Shown here: in pieces, positions 25,401 to 33,539 of the stretch
Numbering within the stretch: position 1 is the stretch's first letter
Layout: each line of letters begins with the position of its first letter
Source of the DNA: CAVTSA01 sp963737225
GTDB taxonomy: Bacteria; Chloroflexota; Dormibacteria; Dormibacterales; Dormibacteraceae
DNA: 64,000 bases
Direction of reading: 5' to 3'
Assembly (NCBI GenBank): GCA_963737225.1
Contig: CAVTSA010000012.1
Coordinates: 1-64,000, forward strand
Program-made: the position numbers and the translations under genes
Notes under the pieces: generated by a model
Told to the model about the DNA's origin: nothing
Databases searched by the model: none
What the model saw: only the letters and a program-made list of their open reading frames with translations

Positions 25401-25907
25401 ATGGCTACCCTGATAGCAATCAAGTTTCCGACAGTCGGTGGAGCTGACTCCGCGCTGAAGACCCTCGAGCATCTGCAGAAGCAGGAGCTCATTCGCGTAC
25501 AGGACGCGGCCGTGGTGACCTGGGAGGCCGGTAAGGATCACCCAAAGACGCGTCAGGTCAACAGCCTCGTCGGCGCCGGTGCGCTCGGCGGCATGTTCTG
25601 GGGAATGCTTTTCGGCCTCATCTTCTTCATCCCCGTCATCGGCGCCGCGGTGGGCCTCGGCATCGGAGCGCTCGCCGGATCGCTGGCGAAAGTCGGCATC
25701 GACGAGGACTTCATCAACTCGGTCAAGAGCAATATCACCCCTGGCACCTCGGCGCTCTTCGTGCTCACCAGCGGTGCGGTCATGGACCGAGTAGAGGAGG
25801 CCTTCCGCGGCCAGGACTTCGAGATCATGGCCACCAACCTGAGCCACGAGCAAGAGGAGGAACTCCGCAACGCGTTCTCCCACGATGAGGAGACGGTCGC
25901 CCAGTAA
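25401..25907 (+). CDS. DUF1269 family membrane protein (copy 2)
   Basis: A 168-residue paralogue of the protein at 5445. The soluble N-terminus (IKFPTVGGADSALKTLEHLQ), glycine-rich membrane hairpin (GALGGMFWGMLFGLIFFIPV) and C-terminal FINSVKSNITPGTSALFVLT correspond one to one, with differences mainly in surface residues and the acidic tail. ATG 25401 follows AGGAGGACGT. The shared promoter and close sequence similarity suggest duplication after the promoter had been acquired. A hairpin at 25930-25959 follows. Confidence 0.87.
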   Translation: MATLIAIKFPTVGGADSALKTLEHLQKQELIRVQDAAVVTWEAGKDHPKTRQVNSLVGAGALGGMFWGMLFGLIFFIPVIGAAVGLGIGALAGSLAKVGIDEDFINSVKSNITPGTSALFVLTSGAVMDRVEEAFRGQDFEIMATNLSHEQEEELRNAFSHDEETVAQ

Positions 25908-25929
25908 CTGGACGTCGAGCCACGGCTGC

Positions 25930-25959
25930 GTCCGCCCCGATCCGACAGACGGGGCGGAC
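25930..25959 (+). terminator. GC-rich hairpin after DUF1269 copy 2
   Basis: GTCCGCCCC (25930-25938) pairs with GGGGCGGAC (25951-25959) around a 12-nt loop. No T-tract follows, so it resembles the T-less terminators common in high-GC actinobacteria. Confidence 0.55.
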
Positions 25960-26006
25960 GCCGTCGTGGTCTGTGGCTTGATCGCGGCTTCTCCGCCGGC
26001 GCTGCC

Positions 26007-26696
26007 GTGAACGGTTCCGACGCCGCTCAGCGTCGCAGGTGGGCGGTCTATCGCTACGGGTTCGTGCTCCTAATGCTCACGGCCGCGATGATCGTTGCGA
26101 TCCTTGCTCCACCGACCGCCTGGGGAAGGGCCCTGAGCACCCTGCTCCAGCTGGCCGCGGTGGCCGCCGCCCTGTCTCGCGCAGCCGTCAGCCGACGCCT
26201 CCTCGGGGTGGCGGTGGTGGTAGGTTTGGTCGCGGCTTTCAGCGGCATCGCCGACCTGATCCTCGGCGGGAGATACGCGCTCGGTGTCTCTCAGCTGGCG
26301 GCGGCGGCGCTGCTGACCCTGGTACCGGTGGCGATCATCGGCGAGTTCTTGAGAAACTTCCATGTCACTGCGCAGTCGGTGATGGCCGCGCTCTGCATCT
26401 ATCTCGTGTTCGGCATGTTCTTCGCCAGCCTCGCCTACGCGATCGGTGCTCTAAGCGGCCAGCCCTACTTCGCCGGCAAGGCGACCGCCGACAGTTCCGA
26501 CTACCTCTACTTCAGCTACATAACGCTGGCGACCGTCGGGTATGGCGACTATGTTCCGGGGCTCTCCGCGGGTCGGGCGCTTGCGGTCCTCGAGGCGTTG
26601 ACGGGTCAGCTCTACCTGGTGACGGTGGTGGCCCTCCTGGTCGCCAACCTGTCGGGACGGAGGTCGTCGTCGAGGGGCTCAGACCAGGACGGATGA
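26007..26696 (+). CDS. Two-pore-helix potassium channel family protein
   Basis: A 229-residue membrane protein. Four hydrophobic segments fill residues 15-115. A pore module follows with a helix at about 120-148, the pore helix and selectivity filter TLATVGYGDYVPG (about 172-184), and an inner helix at 190-215. TVGYGD is the K+ selectivity sequence of Ion_trans_2 channels. No cytoplasmic RCK domain follows, so gating is likely by voltage-like or membrane signals. GTG start at 26007. It is convergent with the gene ending at 26713. Confidence 0.88.
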   Translation: MNGSDAAQRRRWAVYRYGFVLLMLTAAMIVAILAPPTAWGRALSTLLQLAAVAAALSRAAVSRRLLGVAVVVGLVAAFSGIADLILGGRYALGVSQLAAAALLTLVPVAIIGEFLRNFHVTAQSVMAALCIYLVFGMFFASLAYAIGALSGQPYFAGKATADSSDYLYFSYITLATVGYGDYVPGLSAGRALAVLEALTGQLYLVTVVALLVANLSGRRSSSRGSDQDG

Positions 26697-26712
26697 TCCG
26701 GGCGGAGACCCC

Positions 26713-27981
26713 TCAGCCGCCCACCGGGTCGCCGCCCGGTCCCGTTGCCGGCGGCGGCGTCAAAGACGGGTCGGTCGGATCGGGTGTCGGGGCGCCCAGC
26801 CGGGATCCTCGGCGGCAGAGTTCGATGAGCCCCAAGGCGACGATAACCAGGCAGGCAAAGATCACGATGAGGGCTATCGGCGGACCATCCAGGAGGATGA
26901 GGATCGCGAGGGGGAGGGCGACCACGCCGATCCGCAGTGGGTTGGCGTAGCGAGCCACGAACAGCGCGGCCGGGGTCCGGAACGGGACCAGCACCTTCTC
27001 CCAGGCGGACGGCGGTATGTGAATCTCGGGCACGAAGCGGACCGCCCAGAGGGCCGCCGCGATCAGGAGGGCGACGACCAGGATGACCCGGAGCGCCGTC
27101 CTCAGGTTGCGGACGACGGTTTCCCAGATGACCGTGGCCGCATCCTGCGACAGACCGCGCGCGACGAGCGGAGCCGTGAACAGCTGCTCGGCGATCAGGA
27201 GCGTGAGGGCGAGCACGCACATGCCACCGGCGAGGCCGAGCGCGATCGCGATGCCGGCCCGAAGGCGCCGCCGGGCGGCGACCAGCGCGGCGGCCGCGAA
27301 CACCAGTCCCAGCCAGGGGATGAAGTCTGCGATCGCGTTGAGTGCCTGCACCCACCTCTGGATCTTGTCGAACCCCTGGAGGTGAGCGATCGTGATGGTG
27401 GCGCCAAAGGTAGGCACTCTCGCCGCGATACCGATCCCGGCGGCGACCAACCGCTGCTTGACGAGCGACACCACCTGGGAAAGGTCCAGCTGGACGTTGC
27501 CGTTCTCCACCTTGATCACACCGCGGACGGTGGCGCCGGTGAGCAGCAAACTGACAATCTGCTTGTGCGCCGCGCGGTTGACGGCAACCCAGAGCTGCTG
27601 GAATCGCGGGCTCTGCACGAGCTTCGTGGTGATCGTCGAGACCAGATTGAGGGCCGCCTTCCTGAGCACCGGCTGCAACCGTTCGACGGCCTTGGGGGGC
27701 AATACCTGGTCGATGTAGGTCTTGAGGTCGAGGTGGTCGTCGACCTGCTTCACCACGGCGTTGACGACCGCGGTTTGAACCGCAGGGCTGGCCGCGAGAG
27801 GAGCCACCGTGGACACGTATCCGTCGGTGTCCAGAATCAGAGTGCGGGCCCAGAGCGTCATCGGTGCGAGCGTGAGGCTGACCACCGAAAGGAGGATGAG
27901 GACCACGGTGAGGGTGGAACGCGCGATCCCCCCGGCGGTGCGCGGCTCACCAGCAGTCGGAGCAGGGGATTCGGTGCTCAC
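26713..27981 (-). CDS. Large actinobacterial-type integral membrane protein, function unknown
   Basis: A 422-residue protein. The N-terminal helix (about 23-45) is followed by a 150-residue exposed domain with LILDTDGYVSTVAPLAASPA and VQTAVVNAVVKQVDDHLDLK. Then come four or more membrane helices (about 225-250, 255-280, 310-330, 350-395) and a Pro-rich tail. This layout, with DTDxYV..VAPLA..P.VQ, recurs in uncharacterised membrane proteins of high-GC Gram-positives. The GTG at 27981 has GTGGAGGGAT upstream. It begins only a few bases after the ClC stop, so the two are almost certainly one operon. Confidence 0.7.
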   Translation of the reverse strand: MSTESPAPTAGEPRTAGGIARSTLTVVLILLSVVSLTLAPMTLWARTLILDTDGYVSTVAPLAASPAVQTAVVNAVVKQVDDHLDLKTYIDQVLPPKAVERLQPVLRKAALNLVSTITTKLVQSPRFQQLWVAVNRAAHKQIVSLLLTGATVRGVIKVENGNVQLDLSQVVSLVKQRLVAAGIGIAARVPTFGATITIAHLQGFDKIQRWVQALNAIADFIPWLGLVFAAAALVAARRRLRAGIAIALGLAGGMCVLALTLLIAEQLFTAPLVARGLSQDAATVIWETVVRNLRTALRVILVVALLIAAALWAVRFVPEIHIPPSAWEKVLVPFRTPAALFVARYANPLRIGVVALPLAILILLDGPPIALIVIFACLVIVALGLIELCRRGSRLGAPTPDPTDPSLTPPPATGPGGDPVGG

Positions 27982-27985
27982 GTCG

Positions 27986-29323
27986 TCATCCCTCCACGGA
28001 TGAAGCGGCTTTGGCGTCCCCGGCCGGCTCTGGGACCTGGGACCCCCCGAGCCGCGTGTGGGCCAGGGCATTCACCGCCAACCAGGCGGCGACCGACGCC
28101 AGGACGGCTGCCGAAATCGTGTCGAACCCGTTCTTTCCGACCAGCAGCGCGGCGAACAAGAGGGGTGCGAACAGCAGGCGTGTCTGGGCGGCCATCCCGG
28201 CCGCCGCGCCGACGGCGACCGCCAACGTGGGCGACACTCCCAACCACGCGACCGGGAACGAGGCGAGCGCGATGCCGAGAAAGATGGCGGGAAAGATGGG
28301 CCCACCACGAAAGCCGCACCCCAAGCTCACGACATAGCCCAGCGTCTTGGCGACGAACAGGACCAGCACGAGACTTGCGGAGGTCGCCGTCGCCACCGTC
28401 CCGATCGACGCCTGCCCGGAGAAGAGCACGTCGTCAGGGTTCGCACCCAGTCGCTGCGCGATGAGTGCGATGACTCCGACACCGAGGCCACCGGCCAGGA
28501 GCAGCACAGGCACCCCTCCGCGGCGCGCCTGCTGCGCTTCGATCGCCGATGCGGCACGGTGGATGAGCGTGACGAGGATTCCTGCCGCCAGGCCCACCAG
28601 AAGCCCGATCAGCAGGTCCGCCACGTGCAGGCCCTGGTAGGCAGGGAGGTTCGGTACGAGCAGGCCCGGGTGGTTGAGGCCACCGAAGTTGCCGAATCCG
28701 AGGAAGATCAGGTAGCCGATCGCGGCCGCCACCAGCCCTGGCAGCAAGACGAAAAGTGCGGTGGCACCGATCGGGAGACTCGCCTCCACCAGCAGCATGC
28801 CGGCCACGATGGGTCCATCGAAGAGCGCCGACAGGGCGGAGAACGACCCCGCAGCGGACAGGACGGCGGTGCGGCGCTCATCGTGAACCCGAGCGATCCG
28901 GGCCGCGGCCATTCCGATCACCGAGCCCAGGGCAAGCACGGGCGCCTCGGGACCGAGCACCGGGCCGAAGCCCAGCGTGCCGAGAGCGGCCAGAGCGACG
29001 CCGGGCCCGTGCGAGATCGCTGTCGGCTTGGAGCTCAGTCCCATGAGCGGCCGGTGGCCCCCGTCACCAGGCAGCACGGTGCGCGCGAACAACACGATCA
29101 ACGCGCCCACGACCGGCAGGCCGAGCACGAAGTACCAGGGCGCCGAGGTCATGCCGATCATCTGGGGCAGCTGGTGCCAGAGGAACTTCTGCAGGAGGTT
29201 GACCGCGGCCAGGAACAGCGCGGCGAGCAGAGCGGCTGGGATTCCAAGCAGACCACCGACGACGACCAGTGCGACAAAAGCGCGGCCGCTCAGTGCTGCG
29301 TGACCGGTCGGGGCTGACGACAT
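27986..29323 (-). CDS. ClC-family chloride channel/transporter
   Basis: A 445-residue protein with about ten to twelve hydrophobic segments. LGFGPVLGPEAPVLALGSVI (about 118-137) corresponds to the ClC G(K/R)EGP selectivity region, but reads GPEAP instead of GxEGP. LGCGFRGGPIFPAIFLGIAL (about 355-374) corresponds to the GxFxP anion-binding loop. In ClC transporters these loops line the Cl- path. It heads an operon with the large membrane protein downstream. It has a minus-strand copy of the regional promoter facing an opposite copy for HdeD. Confidence 0.85.
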   Translation of the reverse strand: MSSAPTGHAALSGRAFVALVVVGGLLGIPAALLAALFLAAVNLLQKFLWHQLPQMIGMTSAPWYFVLGLPVVGALIVLFARTVLPGDGGHRPLMGLSSKPTAISHGPGVALAALGTLGFGPVLGPEAPVLALGSVIGMAAARIARVHDERRTAVLSAAGSFSALSALFDGPIVAGMLLVEASLPIGATALFVLLPGLVAAAIGYLIFLGFGNFGGLNHPGLLVPNLPAYQGLHVADLLIGLLVGLAAGILVTLIHRAASAIEAQQARRGGVPVLLLAGGLGVGVIALIAQRLGANPDDVLFSGQASIGTVATATSASLVLVLFVAKTLGYVVSLGCGFRGGPIFPAIFLGIALASFPVAWLGVSPTLAVAVGAAAGMAAQTRLLFAPLLFAALLVGKNGFDTISAAVLASVAAWLAVNALAHTRLGGSQVPEPAGDAKAASSVEG

Positions 29324-29368
29324 ACTTACTCACTCAACGGGGTGCTTGGGGATTCAGACGCACACCCC

Positions 29369-29426
29369 ACCGTGCGGTTTGTCTCGTGGATAGGTGGGGG
29401 GCATTGCGCCTCGTGTTGGACAAAAC
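29369..29426 (-). promoter_or_regulatory. Bipartite promoter of the ClC operon
   Basis: On the minus strand GTTTTGTCCAAC (29426-29415) and CACGGT (29374-29369), exactly 48 bp from TGTC. It forms a perfect 12-bp inverted pair with 29498-29509, which drives the opposite direction. The 347 bp intergenic space holds no gene. Confidence 0.72.
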
Positions 29427-29497
29427 GCTGCCGGTCAACGGGTGGCCGGAGCCGCGCGCGTACCAGGTACCCTGTTTGGCTGCATCTGGGGCGACGA

Positions 29498-29555
29498 GTT
29501 TTGTCCAACTGATGGAGGCCCGGTTTGCCCCGGCACCTGAGGCACCACCCATGCT
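29498..29555 (+). promoter_or_regulatory. Bipartite promoter of the HdeD gene
   Basis: GTTTTGTCCAAC (29498-29509) and CATGCT (29550-29555), exactly 48 bp from TGTC. The leader to ATG 29671 would be about 110 nt. Confidence 0.72.
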
Positions 29556-29670
29556 TAGGTCGTCGGCGGCTCGAAGGCGACAGGCGGGGCAAAGCCGGCT
29601 TGGTGAATGGTTCGCACCGCAACGCGGCAGTCCATTGTCCTGATCCGCGCCGCGAACGGGAGAGACTCAT

Positions 29671-30279
29671 ATGGCTTCGGTTCAAGACCAGTCCATGATG
29701 GCGCAGGAGCCGATTGGCGTGGCGCTGACCCCTTGGTGGCTTGTCTTGCTGGAGGGCATTGCAGGGCTGATCCTGGGCATCCTTCTGCTGACGGACACCG
29801 CGCGGACGCTGTTCACACTGGTGCTCTTTCTGGGCATCTACTGGTTCGTGGGCGGCGTGTTCGACCTCGTCATGATGTTCATCGATCGGCGTCAGTGGGG
29901 ATGGAAACTCTTCTCCGGCCTGCTCGGGATCGTCGCCGGCCTGGTCGTTGTCCGCGATCCGCTGTGGGCGTCCGCGATCATCCCCGCCACCCTGATCTGG
30001 CTGCTGGCCGCGGCCGGTGTCGTGATCGGCATCGTCGCCATCGTGCGCGCGTTCACCGGCGGTGGCTGGGGAATCGGGCTCCTCGGCGTGTTGAGCATCA
30101 TCATCGGGATCTTCCTCTTCGCCCACACCCTGTTCACCGCCGTGGTGCTGATCTACGCGGTCGCGATCATCGCGATCATCGGCGGCATCGTCGCCATCAT
30201 CGGTTCCTTCATGCTCCGCCGGGACCGCCATCGCGCGGCCGCCGCGGCGGTCGGCGAAGCGGCCCCTTACCAGCCGTAG
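29671..30279 (+). CDS. HdeD/DUF308 family membrane protein
   Basis: A 202-residue protein with six hydrophobic helices arranged as three pairs: about 22-42, 46-70, 80-98, 105-127, 133-152 and 155-178. WWLVLLEGIAGLILGILLLT, GIYWFVGGVFDLVMMFIDRR and AAGVVIGIVAIVRAFTGGGW carry the repeated G-x-x-x-I/L pattern of HdeD proteins, which in E. coli contribute to acid resistance. ATG 29671 has GGGAGAGACTCAT upstream. The C-terminal tail is basic then Ala-rich. Confidence 0.85.
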   Translation: MASVQDQSMMAQEPIGVALTPWWLVLLEGIAGLILGILLLTDTARTLFTLVLFLGIYWFVGGVFDLVMMFIDRRQWGWKLFSGLLGIVAGLVVVRDPLWASAIIPATLIWLLAAAGVVIGIVAIVRAFTGGGWGIGLLGVLSIIIGIFLFAHTLFTAVVLIYAVAIIAIIGGIVAIIGSFMLRRDRHRAAAAAVGEAAPYQP

Positions 30280-30339
30280 GCCGGCGGCGGAAATCCTGGT
30301 GCGCGGGGTAGCGCCCGGCCCCACACGCAGTGCAAGGAA

Positions 30340-30395
30340 TTTGTCTATCGGGCTCGCGGGGGACCGGGCGGCCGGTTGTTGGCGCCCCCCACACT
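30340..30395 (+). promoter_or_regulatory. Bipartite promoter of DUF6325 copy 2
   Basis: ATTTGTCTATC (element 30340-30347) and CACACT (30390-30395), exactly 48 bp from TGTC. Confidence 0.68.
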
Positions 30396-30442
30396 GATGG
30401 GGCCGATGCGCACCGCGGTCATGAAAAGAGTGAGGTGATGAA

Positions 30443-30898
30443 GTGAGCACCGATTATGACGAGATGGGGCCGGTAGATTATCTGGTCGTCGAGTATCCGA
30501 AAGAGACCCAGATGACTGGAGAAGGCCTTCGAATGCTTGGTGATCTGGTCGATCGCGGGATCATCCGAATCCTGGATCTCCAGTTCATCCGAAAGCTGGC
30601 CGATGGGTCGATCATGCACCTCGAGGTGACCCGGCCAGAGGCCTCAGGCGAGCCCGATCTGACGATGTTCGCCGGCGCCAGCTCCGGAATCCTCGACGAG
30701 GGGGACCTCGAGGAGGCCGCCGGAGCTATCGAGCCAGGAAGCGCGGCCGGCTTGATCGTCTATGAGAACCGCTGGGCGGCGCCGCTCGCGACCACCCTGC
30801 GGCGCCAGGGCGCGCAGATGGTGGCGGGCGGACGGATTCCGATCCAAGCGATCCTGGCAGCTCTCGACGCAACCGAGGCTGCGTCCTTAGAATCCTGA
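30443..30898 (+). CDS. DUF6325 family protein (copy 2)
   Basis: A 151-residue paralogue of the protein at 10350. It has VDYLVVEYPKETQMTGEGLR, then DRGIIRILDLQFIRKLADGS, and GSAAGLIVYENRWAAPLATT in the C-terminal half, in the same order as copy 1. GTG start preceded by GAGTGAGGTGATGAA. The SHOCT-domain gene begins 14 bp after its stop, so these two form an operon. In other actinobacteria DUF6325 and SHOCT proteins often adjoin; the role is unknown. Confidence 0.78.
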   Translation: MSTDYDEMGPVDYLVVEYPKETQMTGEGLRMLGDLVDRGIIRILDLQFIRKLADGSIMHLEVTRPEASGEPDLTMFAGASSGILDEGDLEEAAGAIEPGSAAGLIVYENRWAAPLATTLRRQGAQMVAGGRIPIQAILAALDATEAASLES

Positions 30899-30912
30899 CC
30901 GAGGAGGGAAAG

Positions 30913-31212
30913 ATGCCTGGTCTCATTCGAGCCGTGGGGCGGACCGCAGCCATCGCAGGCACCGCCACCGTCGTATCCAATCGAGTGTCGCGCCGCCAAG
31001 CCAATCGGTGGGCTGCGCAGGATGAGCAGCAGCAGCAGCAGGCGTATGAACAGCAGCAACCGGCTCCAGCGCCTGCTCCCGCGCCGGCAGCCCCGAGCGC
31101 GGACGACACCCTCGCCCAGCTGAAGCAACTCGGAGAGTTGAAGCAAGCAGGGGTGCTGACCGACGCCGAGTTCGAGGTACAGAAGCAGAAGATCCTCCAG
31201 GGCGCCTACTGA
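30913..31212 (+). CDS. SHOCT-domain protein with Gln- and Ala/Pro-rich linker
   Basis: A 99-residue protein. An N-terminal basic region (IRAVGRTAAIAGTATVVSNR) may be a short membrane-associated helix. A low-complexity linker of Gln repeats (residues 39-51) and Ala-Pro repeats (52-64) follows. The C-terminal SHOCT motif is DDTLAQLKQLGELKQAGVLT with DAEFEVQKQKIL. SHOCT domains are short helical oligomerisation modules attached to varied proteins. GAGGAGGGAAAG precedes the ATG. It is in an operon with DUF6325 copy 2. Confidence 0.85.
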   Translation: MPGLIRAVGRTAAIAGTATVVSNRVSRRQANRWAAQDEQQQQQAYEQQQPAPAPAPAPAAPSADDTLAQLKQLGELKQAGVLTDAEFEVQKQKILQGAY

Positions 31213-31300
31213 GGAGGAGGTCGGAGGAGAGGCGGGCGGCAGGCCGCAGATCGGCTGCCGCCAGCGCTTTCTCTGGGAATCGGTCGCGGGCGTCGGGAGG

Positions 31301-32083
31301 TCAGACCGCCCCCGCACGTGACTCGTAGGTCTCACCGACGTTCAAAGGGCACACCTCCACCTCGGATGCGGTCTCCGTTGCGTAACGGCGGAACTCGTTC
31401 AGCGCTGATGCCTGGTTCGGATAGACCTCCCGCCTCCATGCAGGCGCGAACGTCCCCCAGTGGATCGGGATGGCGACCTTGGGTCGCAACAGCTTCAAGG
31501 ACTCGGCTGCGCGGCGCGGGTCCATGTGATCCCCAGCCGGCGCCCGCCGGCCCCATCCCGAGATCGGCACCAGCGCGACGTCCGGGGAACCGAGCGCCGA
31601 CATCCCCGGGAATAGGTCCGTGTCGCCGGCGAAGTACACGGATCGCGATGCCTGGAACACATACCCGAGTGCGGGTCCCGTCAGCCAGGGAGGAACGCCA
31701 CGGGCGCCGGAGTGCTCGGCGTGGACGGCCCGAATGTCGACCGCCCCGACTCGCACGTGCTCGCCCACGCCAAGGCTTACCAGGTGCTCGAAACCGAGGC
31801 TTCGAAGCGTTCGCGCGGCGCGCCCTCGCGGAAGGAGGACACGTGTGCAGCGGCGGAAAGCACGGAGACTGGGCGGATCGTAGTGGTCGAAGTGAAGGTG
31901 GGACATGACGATCACGTCCGGGTGACTGATCCGCTCCCGCACCGACGGGTGCAGTTCGGTGAACCGCCTCAGGTGGACGACGCGATCGCGAAGGACCGGG
32001 TCCGTCAAGATGGCGAGTCCGTCGAGCTCGACCAGCAGCGTCGCGTGGCCGATGTAGGTGATGCGGAGGACGCTCTCACCCAT
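31301..32083 (-). CDS. MBL-fold metal-dependent hydrolase (UlaG/NAPE-PLD-like)
   Basis: A 260-residue metallo-beta-lactamase-fold hydrolase. Motif 1 is ITYIGHATLLVELDGLAILT (residues 8-27), where GHAT and the following Asp are typical of the UlaG/NAPE-PLD group. The metal motif HxHxDH is VMSHLHFDHYD (about 60-70). Later metal ligands are His119 region (AVHAEHSG), Asp in YFAGDTDLF (about 153) and His in IPIHWGTF (about 208). Such enzymes cleave phosphodiester or lactone bonds; the substrate is not evident. The AI-2E-type gene lies 33 bp upstream on the same strand, so they are probably co-transcribed. Confidence 0.87.
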   Translation of the reverse strand: MGESVLRITYIGHATLLVELDGLAILTDPVLRDRVVHLRRFTELHPSVRERISHPDVIVMSHLHFDHYDPPSLRAFRRCTRVLLPRGRAARTLRSLGFEHLVSLGVGEHVRVGAVDIRAVHAEHSGARGVPPWLTGPALGYVFQASRSVYFAGDTDLFPGMSALGSPDVALVPISGWGRRAPAGDHMDPRRAAESLKLLRPKVAIPIHWGTFAPAWRREVYPNQASALNEFRRYATETASEVEVCPLNVGETYESRAGAV

Positions 32084-32116
32084 CGTGCGCTTGGTAGCGG
32101 CGGGTGAGCGTCGAGC

Positions 32117-33187
32117 TCAGCCCACGGTCTCGGGAGCCGGGTCTGCGAGGCCGGCCTCGGTCGTCATCAGCAGGGCGAGGCCCTGCGTCTCAGGGCGCCA
32201 CTCGAGCAAGGTGCGCACCAGCAGCGTGGCTGGGATGGCGAAGATGGCGCCCATAGGGCCGATCAACCAGGTCCAGAAGAAGAAGCTGACCACGGTGATG
32301 ATCATGGGGACCTGGGAGCGGGTGCTGACGAATCTCGGTGTCACGGCGTTATCCATGGCGGCGTTCAAGATGACCGCGATCAACAGCACGACGACGGCGA
32401 GTCCAGTCCCGTGGAGGATGAAAGCCAAGATCACCGCCGGCACGGACGCGATGATCAGACCGACGTACGGGATGTAGCCCAGGACGAACGCGAGCATTCC
32501 CCACAGAAACGCGAAGTCGATACGGAAGACGACGAATTCGACGGTCAGCGCAATCGCGGTGAGTAGATTGCTCAGTGTTCTGATGCTGCCCTGGATCTGG
32601 ACCTGCTGGCAGAAGTCGGTAAGTCGGTCGTGCAGCTGGCTCTCTGGCGCCGTCACCCGCTCCACCTGACGCGCGAAAGAGTGCGCGCTGGCCAGCATGA
32701 GGCACAGGATGAAGACGAAGAAGATGATGCTTACGGTGCTCGACAGCAGGGTGGCGATGAGTTGCGCGGTGGCCGCTACCATGGCCTTGCTGCTCAGCGT
32801 CGCACTGGCCGTCAATGCCTGGTGGACGCTCGTGTTGCCGCTGAACGCCGCGTCGAGGCGTTGCGTCAGCAACTGTCCGTATTCCGGCAGCTTCTCGCCC
32901 AGCGCCACGAGTTGGACATAGGCGACGAAGACGAACACACCCCCACATACGAGGACGATGACCAGGACACCCACGACGGCGGCCGCGGTCGGCAGTCCGC
33001 GTCGCTCCAGGAAGGTGACGACCGGCATGAGCACGACTGCGGTCATGAACGCCAGGAAGAGCGGCGCCAGCAGCGGCCCGGTGAACCGAAGTCCGACCAG
33101 GATGACGACGACCGCCGCGACCGCGACCAGTGCCACCGCGACTTGAGGTCGGCGGACGAGGCGGGTGGGAGGGCCTTGGTCGTCCAT
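32117..33187 (-). CDS. AI-2E family transporter (PF01594 permease)
   Basis: A 356-residue membrane protein with about eight hydrophobic segments. PLLAPLFLAFMTAVVLMPVV near the N-terminus and LGYIPYVGLIIASVPAVILA with VTPRFVSTRSQVPMIITVVS in the C-terminal half are the family's conserved segments (PxxG and DNxVxPxxV-like). Members export diverse small molecules or Na+; the AI-2 name reflects one member only. I chose ATG 33187 because the 71 residues upstream of it are Pro/Arg-rich and non-membrane. It lies upstream of the MBL hydrolase. Confidence 0.83.
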   Translation of the reverse strand: MDDQGPPTRLVRRPQVAVALVAVAAVVVILVGLRFTGPLLAPLFLAFMTAVVLMPVVTFLERRGLPTAAAVVGVLVIVLVCGGVFVFVAYVQLVALGEKLPEYGQLLTQRLDAAFSGNTSVHQALTASATLSSKAMVAATAQLIATLLSSTVSIIFFVFILCLMLASAHSFARQVERVTAPESQLHDRLTDFCQQVQIQGSIRTLSNLLTAIALTVEFVVFRIDFAFLWGMLAFVLGYIPYVGLIIASVPAVILAFILHGTGLAVVVLLIAVILNAAMDNAVTPRFVSTRSQVPMIITVVSFFFWTWLIGPMGAIFAIPATLLVRTLLEWRPETQGLALLMTTEAGLADPAPETVG

Positions 33188-33527
33188 GGTCTCCACTATC
33201 GGGCAGAAAGCAGTCGGTGGTGCCGGGCGGTGCCGATGAGGCAGGGCCGGATCGTGGCGTCGCGGTGGTCCCGCCGCCGGCGACGGTGCTCGAATCCGCC
33301 CTGGCAGCCCGATCGTCGCGAGATCGAGGAGGAGAGCGATACACGGGGCCGAGAGTTCGGCATCGGGCGGCCCGCAAGCACGACGACGAGGGTACCGCAC
33401 GCCTCGACAGTCGGCCCCTCCTCGACACGCGATGCGGTTGAACGCACATTGGCGGGCGCCCGCTGACGCCTGAGGAATTTGTCTAGTTTGGCACTCGGCC
33501 CTGAAGGCCGTACGCCACCGGCGGTCC
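33188..33527. other. Divergent intergenic region, AI-2E transporter and P-type ATPase
   Basis: About 340 bp without a supported gene. It contains the bipartite promoter for the ATPase at its right end (33478-33533). No matching element is visible on the minus strand for the AI-2E gene, so that operon appears to be outside the regulon. Confidence 0.5.
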
Positions 33528-33533
33528 TTGAAT
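33478..33533 (+). promoter_or_regulatory. Bipartite promoter of the P-type ATPase operon
   Basis: TTTGTCTAG (33478-33486) with TTGAAT (33528-33533), exactly 48 bp from TGTC. The hexamer is a poor -10, but the GTG at 33540 sits exactly where the start of a leaderless message is expected. Confidence 0.55.
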
Positions 33534-33539
33534 CAAGCC

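Noticed and set aside
29378..29386. TTTGTCTCG on the plus strand upstream of HdeD
   Set aside because: No -10-like hexamer at the set distance; it overlaps the -10 region of the ClC promoter on the other strand.
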